From an uncultured Clostridia bacterium (GTDB lineage Bacteria; Bacillota; Clostridia; Oscillospirales; Acutalibacteraceae), in assembly GCA_947627725.1 (NCBI GenBank), contig CANQXE010000011.1, forward strand, positions 1 through 64,000: a stretch of DNA of 64,000 nt, written 5' to 3'. The notes beneath the pieces are model-generated. The model did not search any database and had not been told where the DNA came from. It saw nothing but the letters and a program-made list of their open reading frames with translations. Positions within the stretch are counted from its first letter, which is position 1. The number at the start of each line of letters is the position of its first letter. The position numbers were made by a program, and so were the translations under genes. Below are positions 29,656 to 39,894 of this stretch, in pieces.

Positions 29656-31197
29656 TTGGCAGAAGAAATCATTACCGATGAATTAACACAAGCCGAAATG
29701 GACGAGCTTGATAAACTCGCCTATACTCATAAGCGCTATCTTACGCCAAAGGAAATTGCTGCTTATGTGCTTGTTAACTTCGGACAGAAGAATCTGAGCC
29801 AGTTTGTTAGTGCGTTTAAGGAATTCTTTATGATTCAGTTCCTTAAGCTCAACACAACTGCTTATGCTAACATTAACTTATTTTCATCTATCTATGATGC
29901 TGTAGATGATACCATTTCCGGACTTATCATTGACCGTACACGTACAAGATGGGGACGTATCAGACCTTTCTTTATCATTCCGTTACCGCTGTGGGTAGTC
30001 GGCGGCGCTATGATGTTCACAGCACCTAATATCAATTCAACGCAGAAAATCATCTGGGCGGCTGTTGCCATTGTTATTTACGGTCTAGGTATGAGTTATT
30101 TCGGTGCTTGGAATCTTATGATTTATAATATCACTCCAAACACGGACGAAAGAAATAATCTTATCACTGTAACAAAGTTTGTAGAGCTTTTCGGTACATG
30201 GCTTCCTTCCCTTGTACCTGTTCTTGTTACTCTTCTTCCTAAAGTTAATGAGAAGATAACAATGAAGGGCATTTATACGGGATTTGCTTATTTCATGATT
30301 ATTCTTGCGACTTTCTTCACCGTTTTCGGTTTCTTCAATATGAGAGAGCGTGTTCCGCTTATGAGCCGTGAAGAAATGAATGAGACATCCGTTCTCGGTT
30401 CAATTAAAAATATCTTTACAAACAGACCTCTCTTCGCAATTATCCTTTCCGATTTCTTTAACCAGTTCAAGGCTGTCGGAGGCTCATCAGAGCAATATTT
30501 CTGGCTCAACAACACAGGCTCGCTTATGAACCAGACAATTTGCGGTCTTTTCACAGGTATTCCAAACTATGTAATGGTTCCGTTTGCGGCTGCTCTTGTT
30601 AAAAAGTTCGGCGCAAGATTAACGGCAATCGGCGCAGGTGTTTTCGGCGGTATTGCTTATATGGCAACGTTCTTCGTAGGCTATCATCCGTTCGGTCAGA
30701 CCTTTAATGATAACTACATATTAAACCTTATCTGGTGTATATTCGCATTAACAATCTGCGGTCTTCCAAATAAAATTATCCAGGTTTGCAACCCTATTCT
30801 CAGTGCAGAAGCACTTGATTATATGGAGTGGAAGCACGGTTTAAGAAACGAGGCGCTTGTTACAACCGTACAGGGTTATTTCAGTAAACTTGCTACTTCC
30901 GTAACCGGCTGGCTTTCAGGTATGGTTCTTACATGGATTAACTACATACCGCTTACCGACTCACTCGGTAATGCTGTTCCGCAGACAGATCCGACAATTC
31001 TTAACGGTATATGGGCAATCTTCTGTATTCTTCCAGCAATTGCCCGCGGATTCTACGGTTTATCCTTTATACTCTATCCGATTCACGGTAAGCTTCAGCA
31101 GCAGATGATTGTTGAGCTTGCTGACAAGCGCGCTGACAGACTTGCAGAGCAGCACGCAAAGGAACAGGAGCTTTTAAATAACAATAATAACGATTAA
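29656..31197 (+). CDS. MFS/GPH-type sugar:cation symporter, TTG start
   Basis: 12-TM protein, SIYDAVDDTISGLIIDRTRTRWGRIRPFF motif; upstream GAGGGA SD. Confidence 0.85.
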   Translation: MAEEIITDELTQAEMDELDKLAYTHKRYLTPKEIAAYVLVNFGQKNLSQFVSAFKEFFMIQFLKLNTTAYANINLFSSIYDAVDDTISGLIIDRTRTRWGRIRPFFIIPLPLWVVGGAMMFTAPNINSTQKIIWAAVAIVIYGLGMSYFGAWNLMIYNITPNTDERNNLITVTKFVELFGTWLPSLVPVLVTLLPKVNEKITMKGIYTGFAYFMIILATFFTVFGFFNMRERVPLMSREEMNETSVLGSIKNIFTNRPLFAIILSDFFNQFKAVGGSSEQYFWLNNTGSLMNQTICGLFTGIPNYVMVPFAAALVKKFGARLTAIGAGVFGGIAYMATFFVGYHPFGQTFNDNYILNLIWCIFALTICGLPNKIIQVCNPILSAEALDYMEWKHGLRNEALVTTVQGYFSKLATSVTGWLSGMVLTWINYIPLTDSLGNAVPQTDPTILNGIWAIFCILPAIARGFYGLSFILYPIHGKLQQQMIVELADKRADRLAEQHAKEQELLNNNNND

Positions 31198-31210
31198 TCT
31201 TAATGAATGA

Positions 31211-31243
31211 ACACCGGTCATCGCTGACCGGTGTTATTTTTTA
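31211..31243 (+). terminator. intrinsic terminator
   Basis: ACACCGGTCA tcgc TGACCGGTGT followed by TATTTTTT. Confidence 0.88.
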
Positions 31244-31270
31244 TTTCGGCATTTTTATAATTGATATTAT

Positions 31271-31299
31271 TTGACAGAGTACATAATAGGTGATAAAAT
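31271..31299 (+). promoter_or_regulatory. sigma-A type promoter of hppA
   Basis: TTGACA-17-TAAAAT. Confidence 0.75.
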
Positions 31300-31329
31300 A
31301 TATATAGTATTTTTGGGGAGTGGATAAAA

Positions 31330-33357
31330 ATGGAAAAGGTGATAATAATTGCTCCTGTTGCAGGTATAATTGCAATTTTATTTGCTGTTATTTCCGCAGT
31401 TTCAATCAGCAGGAAGGATGCGGGCAACAACAAAATGAAGGAGATTGCCGATGCGATTTCAACAGGCGCTAAAGCATTTCTTTTCAGCGAATATAAGGTC
31501 CTTATCTTTTTTGTTGCCGCATTATTTTTACTAATAGGATTTTTACTTCCTAACGGCTGGCTTACTGCTGTCTGCTTTTTAATCGGAGCTGTATTCTCAA
31601 CGCTTGCAGGCTATTTCGGTATGTCTGTCGCAACAAAGGCAAATGTAAGAACGGCAAATGCCGCTAAAAACGGCGGTATGCCTGCCGCGCTCAAGATTGC
31701 GTTCAGCGGCGGTGCCGTTATGGGACTGTCTGTTGTCGGCTTAGGTGTAATCGGCATCAGTCTTATTTTCCTATTATTAATCAAAGACTCTCCTGACAGA
31801 ATTAACATACTCACAGGCTTTTCACTCGGCGCTTCCTCTATTGCTCTTTTTGCGCGAGTTGGCGGAGGTATATATACAAAAGCCGCCGATGTGGGCGCGG
31901 ACCTCGTTGGTAAGGTTGAAGCGGGTATTCCCGAAGATGACCCGAGAAATCCCGCAACGATTGCAGATAACGTAGGAGACAATGTCGGCGACGTTGCCGG
32001 TATGGGGGCAGATTTATTTGAGTCATATGTCGGTTCAATCATTTCTGCTATAACTCTTGCGATGCTCGCAAGTACATTTAATATAAGCCGGGCATATTTT
32101 CCTCTGATAATCTGCGGAGTGGGCATTATCGGTTCTGTTATAGCAGCGTTTTTCGTAAACAATTCAAAAGGAAATAATCCGCAAAAAGCGCTTAACGCCG
32201 GCGAGTACATAGCGACTGTTCTTGTAATTATAGCCTCCGCCGTATTCTCAAAACTGATGCTTGACAGCTTCAGAGCCTTCTGGTGTGTTCTTGCGGGGCT
32301 TGTTGTCGGCACAGCAGTCGGCAAACTGACTGAAATATATACCTCAGATAATTACAAACCCGTTAAGGATATTGCCGAAGCATCAAAGACAGGCGCCGCA
32401 ACTAATATCATTACAGGTATGAGCGTTGGTTTAAAATCGACTGCCGTTCCTATTATATTTATTGCAATAGGTATTTTAGTAGCATATAAGTCAATGGGTC
32501 TTTACGGCATAGCAATCGCTGCTGTCGGTATGCTATCGACTACAGGTATGACAGTCGCAGTAGACGCTTACGGTCCGATTGCCGACAACGCAGGCGGAAT
32601 AGCCGAGATGAGCGGACTTGAAAGCAGTGTAAGAGATATAACAGATAAGCTTGATTCCGTTGGAAATACTACTGCCGCAGTCGGCAAAGGCTTTGCAATA
32701 GGCTCTGCCGCACTTACTGCCCTTGCGCTTTTCGCTTCATATGCAGAAACTACCAATATATCAAACGGCGCTATGAGTATACTTGACGCAAAGGTTGTTG
32801 TGGGATTATTTATCGGCGCAATGCTGCCTTATCTTTTCTCCGCATTTACTATGAGCAGCGTGGGAAAGGCAGCAAATAAAATGATTGACGAGGTACGCCG
32901 TCAGTTCAAAGAAAAGCCCGGTATACTTAAGGGTACAGAAAAGCCTGATTATACAAAGTGTGTTTCCATATCAACAAATGCGGCGCTGCATGAAATGATT
33001 TTGCCCGGAATTATGGCGGTTGTTGTTCCTATCTTGGTAGGCTTACTCCTTGGTGTTGAGAGCTTGGGAGGACTCCTTGCGGGCGCGCTTGTCAGCGGTG
33101 TTATGATGGCGATATTTATGGCAAATTCAGGCGGGGCGTGGGATAATGCCAAGAAATACATTGAAGGTCTGAAAGAACACGGAAAGGGTTCTGAGGCTCA
33201 CAAGGCGGCTGTTGTCGGCGATACTGTCGGCGACCCGTTTAAGGACACGTCAGGTCCTGCTATCAATATACTTATTAAGCTGATGACCATTGTCGCTCTC
33301 GTATTTTCCTCTGCCTTTATGATGGTTAACGGCGGTAACGGAATTATACAGTTTTAA
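31330..33357 (+). CDS. hppA: membrane-bound ion-translocating pyrophosphatase
   Basis: [44 protein letters not shown] signature; [16 protein letters not shown]. Confidence 0.96.
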   Translation: MEKVIIIAPVAGIIAILFAVISAVSISRKDAGNNKMKEIADAISTGAKAFLFSEYKVLIFFVAALFLLIGFLLPNGWLTAVCFLIGAVFSTLAGYFGMSVATKANVRTANAAKNGGMPAALKIAFSGGAVMGLSVVGLGVIGISLIFLLLIKDSPDRINILTGFSLGASSIALFARVGGGIYTKAADVGADLVGKVEAGIPEDDPRNPATIADNVGDNVGDVAGMGADLFESYVGSIISAITLAMLASTFNISRAYFPLIICGVGIIGSVIAAFFVNNSKGNNPQKALNAGEYIATVLVIIASAVFSKLMLDSFRAFWCVLAGLVVGTAVGKLTEIYTSDNYKPVKDIAEASKTGAATNIITGMSVGLKSTAVPIIFIAIGILVAYKSMGLYGIAIAAVGMLSTTGMTVAVDAYGPIADNAGGIAEMSGLESSVRDITDKLDSVGNTTAAVGKGFAIGSAALTALALFASYAETTNISNGAMSILDAKVVVGLFIGAMLPYLFSAFTMSSVGKAANKMIDEVRRQFKEKPGILKGTEKPDYTKCVSISTNAALHEMILPGIMAVVVPILVGLLLGVESLGGLLAGALVSGVMMAIFMANSGGAWDNAKKYIEGLKEHGKGSEAHKAAVVGDTVGDPFKDTSGPAINILIKLMTIVALVFSSAFMMVNGGNGIIQF

Positions 33358-33373
33358 ATAATTAGCATGATAA

Positions 33374-33409
33374 AAAATCCCTAAGCAAGATAAATTGCTT
33401 AGGGATTTT
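33374..33409. terminator. bidirectional intrinsic terminator
   Basis: AAAATCCCTAAGCAA gataaa TTGCTTAGGGATTTT. Confidence 0.88.
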
Positions 33410-33423
33410 ATTATTAGCGGATA

Positions 33424-34899
33424 TTAGGTTTTTTTCCATGTATTAGGTGAAAACAGGAGCAGTATTGGGAACAGTTCAAGTCTACCAGCAAGCATATTGA
33501 AAATAAGAACAAGCTTTGATAAAACGCCGAAATCAGCGTAATTACCTGTCGGTCCAATCATTTCAAGTCCGGGACCTACATTATTGATACAGGTAATAAC
33601 GCTCGTAAATGTAGTTGTAATGTCAAACCCGTCAAGTGAAATAAGAATTATTGAAGAAACAATTGTTATAATATGGGCGATAAAATATGAATTAACACCC
33701 TTGACAATATGGTCGTCAACAACCCTTTTATTCATTCTCACATTTACGACCTGATGCGGATGAATCATCTGCTTCAAATCCCTGTTTACCTGCTTTGTAT
33801 AAAGGACAATCCTTGAAACCTTCATTCCTCCGCCCGTCGAGCCTGCACAGGAGCCGAAGAACATCAGAATCACGATCAGTATCTTTGAAAATGTCGGCCA
33901 AAGGTTAAAGTCCGCTGTCGAAAAGCCTGTTGTACTCATTACGGCATTGACAGTAAAGAAGGAATCTCTGATTGCGTCTCCGATATTGGTGTAAAGGCTC
34001 ATAATGTTAAGCGTTATTAATGTCACCGACACCACATTGACAATCAGATATACTCTGAACTCTTCGTCCATATAAGCCAGACGGAAACGTTTTGTCAAAA
34101 TATAGAAATAAAGATTAAAGTTAATTCCGAAAAGGAACATAAATACTATTATAACCCATTCCACAAACGGACTGTGATAGCCTAAAATCGAATTATTCAA
34201 TACGGCAAAGCCACCCGTTCCGGCTGTGGAAAAGGCAGTTACAACACTGTCATAAAAGCGTATATTCGTGCCTGTAATTCTTCCTCCGATAAAAAGGACT
34301 AAGATTTCCGCTATCGTAATAACAAAATAGATTATGTAGAGTATTCTTGCGCTCTGTGAAATTTTCGCGGAAATTTTTCCCGCTTTAGGACCGGGCATTT
34401 CCGCTTTCATAACGAACATTGAATTACCGCGTGATTTGGGAACGACTGCCATCAAAAATACAAGAATGCCCATACCGCCTATCCAATGCGTGAAGCTTCT
34501 CCAGAAAAGGACTGATTTAGGCAGAGATTCAATTTCATTTAAAATTGAAGCGCCTGTTGTTGAAAATCCCGACGCGGATTCAAAAAAAGCGTCAATAAAA
34601 TTCGGAATAGCACCGCTTATTACAAAAGGAAGAGCGCCGAAAAAGGATACTAATATCCAACCGATACCGCATACAACAAAGCCCTCCTTTGAATATATGC
34701 GTATATTCTTTTGCCTTCTTCCTCTCATAATAAATCCGAATACGACAAGAAGCGCCATAGGAATAATAAAACTCAGGTATGTCGCCTCTTTATAGCCATG
34801 TACACTGTAATAAATTCCTACTGCAAGAGGCAAGGACATCAGTAAGCCTAAAATAATCAGAATTTGCCCCAAAACATAAAAAACAGATTTGTAATTCAT
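33424..34899 (-). CDS. trkH: Trk-type potassium uptake membrane subunit
   Basis: SASGFSTTGAS, STAGTGGFA, STTGFSTADF, CINNVGPGLEMIG K+-filter-like repeats. Confidence 0.93.
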   Translation of the reverse strand: MNYKSVFYVLGQILIILGLLMSLPLAVGIYYSVHGYKEATYLSFIIPMALLVVFGFIMRGRRQKNIRIYSKEGFVVCGIGWILVSFFGALPFVISGAIPNFIDAFFESASGFSTTGASILNEIESLPKSVLFWRSFTHWIGGMGILVFLMAVVPKSRGNSMFVMKAEMPGPKAGKISAKISQSARILYIIYFVITIAEILVLFIGGRITGTNIRFYDSVVTAFSTAGTGGFAVLNNSILGYHSPFVEWVIIVFMFLFGINFNLYFYILTKRFRLAYMDEEFRVYLIVNVVSVTLITLNIMSLYTNIGDAIRDSFFTVNAVMSTTGFSTADFNLWPTFSKILIVILMFFGSCAGSTGGGMKVSRIVLYTKQVNRDLKQMIHPHQVVNVRMNKRVVDDHIVKGVNSYFIAHIITIVSSIILISLDGFDITTTFTSVITCINNVGPGLEMIGPTGNYADFGVLSKLVLIFNMLAGRLELFPILLLFSPNTWKKT

Positions 34900-34907
34900 A
34901 AAATCAC

Positions 34908-36266
34908 CTATGCCAAAATATCATTAAGATTATATACCTTATGCTCCTTTGAAACAACAATAATTGTATCTCCCATTTCAACCGTATCATCACCGCTCGG
35001 GAAAATGATTTTATTTTTTCGGTTGATTGCGGCAATGAGAATATTTTCTTTCAGCTTTATTGATGATAAAGGCTTACCGATAAAGGAAACATAATCACCT
35101 ACTACAAATTCTATAGCCTCGATTTTACCGTCAACAAGATTATAAAGGGTTTTCATATAGGATGAATTTACGCTTGTTTTGGCACGAACGTACTGTGTAA
35201 TTGTATCACCCGTAATTTCAGAAATATTAATAATAGAATCTCTTCCGATTTTATCAAGCATTTTTGTCAGATTTGGATTATTGATTTTAGTTACATTCTT
35301 TGATACGCCGACATTATGAGAATACATTGAAATAAGAAAATTCGTTTCATCAGTATCGGTTAAAGTAACTACCGCGTCCATCCTCTCAATTCCGATTTCC
35401 AAAAGAAAATCATAGTCGCTGGCATCACCGCAGAGGACCGAAGCGTCGGGACAATATTCACACAGCATTTTACATTTGTTATTATTTTTTTCAACAATAA
35501 TAACATTTTTTCCTATGGAAGCTAAGAGGTTTGCAAGGTAGATTGAAATTCTTGAGCCGCCGACTATCAGGACATCCTTTATGCTTGCGCTTCTTTTACC
35601 CGAAAGATACTTAACAATTCTGCTGAGGTATCTGTGAGAGCCCGTTATATGTATGATATCGTTTTCTTTAATAACGAAATCACCGTTTGGAATATAAATA
35701 TCGTCATTACGGCTGACGGCGCAAATAAGCATTCTGTCACGGTAATCAGATAAAATATCACTGATTTTTACATTTTTAACCGGACTTTCCTTATTGATTT
35801 TTATTTCCGCCATATCAATCCTGCCGTTCGCAAAAGTGTCAATATTGATTGCCGACGGAAACTGAAGAATCCTGAAAATTTCAAGCGCGCCCGCGTAATC
35901 GGGATTAATCATCATTGATATACCAAGCTCGCCGCGCATAAAATCAATCTGTCTTAAATACTCAGGGTCCCGCACTCTGGCGATAGTATTCTCCACGCCC
36001 ATTTTTCCCGCGATTAAGCAGGTTAGAATATTGTTTTCATCCGACGGAGTTGTCGCAATCAGCAAATCGGTTGATTTTATATTAGCCTCGTCAAGAACGT
36101 CACAATGTGTGCCGCTACCGAAAACACCCTGAACATCATACGTTTCCACTATCTGATCAATCTTATCCTCGTTGATGTCAATAACCGTGATATTATGATT
36201 TTCCTCTGATAGTAATTTAGCAAGTCTTTTTCCGAGCTTTCCTGCTCCTACAATGGCAATATCCAT
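34908..36266 (-). CDS. trkA: Trk system NAD-binding regulatory subunit
   Basis: two RCK domains: MDIAIVGAGKLGKRLAKLL and VLIVGGSRISIYLA. Confidence 0.93.
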   Translation of the reverse strand: MDIAIVGAGKLGKRLAKLLSEENHNITVIDINEDKIDQIVETYDVQGVFGSGTHCDVLDEANIKSTDLLIATTPSDENNILTCLIAGKMGVENTIARVRDPEYLRQIDFMRGELGISMMINPDYAGALEIFRILQFPSAINIDTFANGRIDMAEIKINKESPVKNVKISDILSDYRDRMLICAVSRNDDIYIPNGDFVIKENDIIHITGSHRYLSRIVKYLSGKRSASIKDVLIVGGSRISIYLANLLASIGKNVIIVEKNNNKCKMLCEYCPDASVLCGDASDYDFLLEIGIERMDAVVTLTDTDETNFLISMYSHNVGVSKNVTKINNPNLTKMLDKIGRDSIINISEITGDTITQYVRAKTSVNSSYMKTLYNLVDGKIEAIEFVVGDYVSFIGKPLSSIKLKENILIAAINRKNKIIFPSGDDTVEMGDTIIVVSKEHKVYNLNDILA

Positions 36267-36286
36267 AATAACCTCACATTATAAAA

Positions 36287-38029
36287 TTATTTATTATTCG
36301 GAAACTGTGAATTATACAGTTCGTAATAAAATCCTTTTTTTTCAAACAATTCTCTGTGATTACCCTGTTCAATTATATTTCCGTCATTCATAACGAGAAT
36401 GACATCCGCATTTTTTATAGTCGAAAGCCGGTGCGCGACTATAAATGTTGTCCTGCCGTTCATCAACTTATTAAACGCTCTTTGGATTTTTATTTCCGTC
36501 CTCGTGTCAATTGATGAGGTTGCCTCGTCAAGTATAAGAACAGGCGGGGGCGAAAGCATAAGGCGCGTAATGCAGAGAAGCTGCTTCTGCCCCTGTGAGA
36601 GCGAGCCGCCGTCCTCGCCTATAAAGGTATCATAGCCCTGCGGCAGGCGTTTTATAAAGGAATGCGCGTGTGCCGCCTTTGCCGCGCTGATAACCTCATC
36701 ATCCGATGCATAAGGATTAGCAAGCCATATATTCTCGGAAATTGTTCCGCTCTTAAGCCACGTGTCCTGCAAAACCATACCGATATTTTTTCTGAGTGAA
36801 TTTCTGGTAATGTCAAGCACATTAGTGCCGTCAATCAAAATCTCGCCGCTGTCTGCATCATAAAACCGCATCAAAAGATTAATAAGCGTAGTTTTGCCGC
36901 ATCCTGTCGGACCGACAATAGCGACCGTCATACCCTTTTTCACCTTTAGGTTAAGGTCGGTAATCAGCTTTTTATCGGGAGAATATGAAAAAGCAAGATT
37001 TCTGATTTCAATTTCACCCTGTGTATTTTCAAGAGTAAGCGCGTTTTCCCTGTCAGGAGTAACACTATCCTCCTCAATAAGATTAAATACACGTGAAGCG
37101 CACGCAAGCGCGTTCTGAAGCTCTGTAACAACGGCGCTGATTTCATTAAACGGCTTTGTATACTGGTTTGCATACGCCAGAAAGCTTGACAGTATTCCTA
37201 CCGTAATTCCTCCCCTGACAGCAAGTATTGCGCCGAAAAGCGCAACGGCGGCATATACAATACTGTTTACAAAACGTGTCGCCGGATTTGTAATGGAAGA
37301 AAAAAATGTCGCTTTAAGGGAATAGTCAGCTAACCTCTCATTAATATCGTCAAAGCGTTTAAGATTATCCTTGTCCATATTATAGGCATCCGCAACCTTT
37401 TGATTCGATATCATCTCGTCAATAAAAGCTGTCTGCTCTCCTCTTGTCTGAGACTGAAAAGAAAACATTTTATATGTCCTTTTGGCTATAAACCTCGCGA
37501 TAAAAAACGAAAGGGGCGTTACCAGAACAACAACAAGAGTTATCCATACATTGATTGAAAGCATAAAGCCTATTGTGCCGATAATTGTAACTAAGCCTGT
37601 AAAAAACTGCGTAAAGCCCATTAAAAGACCATCGGAAAGCTGGTCGACATCATTTATAACACGGCTGACAATATCTCCCTTTGAATGTGCGTCAAGATAC
37701 GAGAACGGCAGACTTTCAATTTTAACAAACGCTTTTTGTCTTAAATCTCTTGAAACATTATAAGCAATCCTGTTGTTGCAAACATTCATCAGCCACTGAA
37801 CTGTTGCGGTTACCGCTATTACTATTACAAGATTTAAAAGTATTTCTCCTATTTTCACAAAATCGACATTCCCTGCCGAAACAATACAGTCAATCGCTCT
37901 TCCGACAAGTATCGGCGCATAGAGTGTGAGCGCCACGCTGATTACAGCAAAAATCATTGACAGAATGAGATAAAATTTATACCTGTCAATGTAAGCCGTT
38001 ACCTTTTTGAGCGTCTCTTTACTGTTCAT
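36287..38029 (-). CDS. ABC transporter permease/ATPase (exporter half)
   Basis: Walker A GPTGCGKTT, signature LSQGQKQ, VLILDEATSSID. Confidence 0.93.
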   Translation of the reverse strand: MNSKETLKKVTAYIDRYKFYLILSMIFAVISVALTLYAPILVGRAIDCIVSAGNVDFVKIGEILLNLVIVIAVTATVQWLMNVCNNRIAYNVSRDLRQKAFVKIESLPFSYLDAHSKGDIVSRVINDVDQLSDGLLMGFTQFFTGLVTIIGTIGFMLSINVWITLVVVLVTPLSFFIARFIAKRTYKMFSFQSQTRGEQTAFIDEMISNQKVADAYNMDKDNLKRFDDINERLADYSLKATFFSSITNPATRFVNSIVYAAVALFGAILAVRGGITVGILSSFLAYANQYTKPFNEISAVVTELQNALACASRVFNLIEEDSVTPDRENALTLENTQGEIEIRNLAFSYSPDKKLITDLNLKVKKGMTVAIVGPTGCGKTTLINLLMRFYDADSGEILIDGTNVLDITRNSLRKNIGMVLQDTWLKSGTISENIWLANPYASDDEVISAAKAAHAHSFIKRLPQGYDTFIGEDGGSLSQGQKQLLCITRLMLSPPPVLILDEATSSIDTRTEIKIQRAFNKLMNGRTTFIVAHRLSTIKNADVILVMNDGNIIEQGNHRELFEKKGFYYELYNSQFPNNK

Positions 38030-39741
38030 TATTCACCCTCCTTTTCAAATTGAGAGGAATAAATCTCATTATAGACCTCGCATACCTCAAGGAGTTCGTT
38101 GTGAGTACCCAAGCCTACGCATTCTCCGTCCTCAAGAACAATAATTTTATCAGCGCCCATAACCGATGAGGCACGCTGTGAAACAATAAATACAGTCGGT
38201 TTATAAGGAAGTGAGTAAATAGCTTCCCTGAGCCTCGCTTCCGTGGCGTAATCCAAAGCCGATGAGGAATCATCAAGTATCAGAATATCCGGCTTGCGTA
38301 CAAGCGCACGCGCAACGGAAAGCCTTTGCTTCTGACCGCCGGAAAGATTTGCGCCGTTTTGCTCGATTTCAAAATCAAGTCCGCCCTTTTCACTGATCAT
38401 ATCATAAATCTGCGCCTGTTTTAAAGCCTCAATTATCTCCTCGTCAGATGCGTCCTTTTTACCCCATTTCATATTATTCCGTACAGTACCCTTAAAAAGA
38501 GCCGCCTTTTGCTGAACAAACCCGATCTTTTCTCTGAGCTCATTATCATCAACGCTTTTTACATCTCTTCCATCAACATACACACTGCCCTCATTCGCAT
38601 CATAAAAATGAGGGATAAGTGAAACAAGGCTTGATTTGCCTGAGCCTGTACCGCCGATAATTCCTACAACATCTCCCCTGTCCGCCTTAAAAGTAATATT
38701 ATTAAGTGTCTTTTCTCCTGCGTTCTTATATGTTAATGAAACATTATCAAACTCAACAAAGGCTTGTGATAATCTGCTGTTGCTGTTATGCTCAAGTGTG
38801 TTTTCCTGCTCAAACACATTGTTAATTCTGTCGGCGGACGCGAACGCTTTAGTAACAGTAACAATAAGTGTTGCCAGCTTTATAAGCTCAATAAGAATCT
38901 GGCTCATATAGTTATAAAGAGCTACAACCTCGCCCTGAGTAAGATTACCCGCATTGACACGCAGCGCTCCTGTATATACAAGAATGGCAATCGCCAAATT
39001 AATGATAACATATGTTACCGGATTTAAAAGCGCGGAAATTCTGCCGACAGCCTTTTGGAGCGAGGAAAGCGCATTATTGCGCTTTTTAAATTCAGCTATT
39101 TCATTTTCCTCGCCGGTAAATGCCCTGATAACCCTCGCGCCTGAAAGATTTTCACGTGTAATAAGCGTAACACCGTCAAGCCTTGACTGTATATTCCTGT
39201 GTTTCGGAATCGTATACGCCATAATGCCGAAAACAACGGCGGATAAAAGAATAATGGAAACAAGAAAAATCAACGCGCATCTGACATCAATAAAAAATGC
39301 CATAACCATTGCGCCTATTACTATAAACGGTGAACGAAGCAACAAACGCAAGACAAGATTAACACCGTTTTGAACCTGGTTTGCGTCATTCGTCATTCTT
39401 GTAATCAGAGTTGACGTTCCGATATTATCAAGCTCGCTGAAGGAAAGAGATTGAATTTTACTGTATAAGGAATGCCTAAGCTCCCTTCCAAAGCCTGTTG
39501 CAGCCTTTGCGGCAAAATACTGAGCCGTTATTGCGGCAGCCATACCGACAAGCGCGAGGCAGACAAGTAAAGCGCTTCGGATTAATATATAAGATATGTC
39601 ATTATTTTTAATTCCCACATCAATAATTGACGCAATTACAAGCGGTACTATAAGCTCAAAAGAAGCCTCCAACAATTTGAAAAGCGGAGCAAGAACGGAC
39701 TGAGCTATATAACCCTTTAAATAAATCAAAAGTTTTTTCAA
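38029..39741 (-). CDS. ABC transporter permease/ATPase (exporter half)
   Basis: Walker A GGTGSGKSS, signature LSGGQKQR, ILILDDSSSALD. Confidence 0.93.
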   Translation of the reverse strand: MKKLLIYLKGYIAQSVLAPLFKLLEASFELIVPLVIASIIDVGIKNNDISYILIRSALLVCLALVGMAAAITAQYFAAKAATGFGRELRHSLYSKIQSLSFSELDNIGTSTLITRMTNDANQVQNGVNLVLRLLLRSPFIVIGAMVMAFFIDVRCALIFLVSIILLSAVVFGIMAYTIPKHRNIQSRLDGVTLITRENLSGARVIRAFTGEENEIAEFKKRNNALSSLQKAVGRISALLNPVTYVIINLAIAILVYTGALRVNAGNLTQGEVVALYNYMSQILIELIKLATLIVTVTKAFASADRINNVFEQENTLEHNSNSRLSQAFVEFDNVSLTYKNAGEKTLNNITFKADRGDVVGIIGGTGSGKSSLVSLIPHFYDANEGSVYVDGRDVKSVDDNELREKIGFVQQKAALFKGTVRNNMKWGKKDASDEEIIEALKQAQIYDMISEKGGLDFEIEQNGANLSGGQKQRLSVARALVRKPDILILDDSSSALDYATEARLREAIYSLPYKPTVFIVSQRASSVMGADKIIVLEDGECVGLGTHNELLEVCEVYNEIYSSQFEKEGE

Positions 39742-39894
39742 GATTACACCTAAAATTACATTTTAATTATTTTATTATAAATTTATTATAACTCACTGTC
39801 AATATCAGAAAATATTTTTTAATTATCTCTTTATTTTTTTTATAGATAGTTGTATAATTATCTAAAATTACAAAAGCATCAGAGGTAATGGACA

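Noticed and set aside
31611-32324. 237-aa antisense ORF inside hppA
   Set aside because: Opposite strand of a strongly conserved pyrophosphatase gene; composition (Pro/Thr/Ala-rich) is typical of shadow ORFs.
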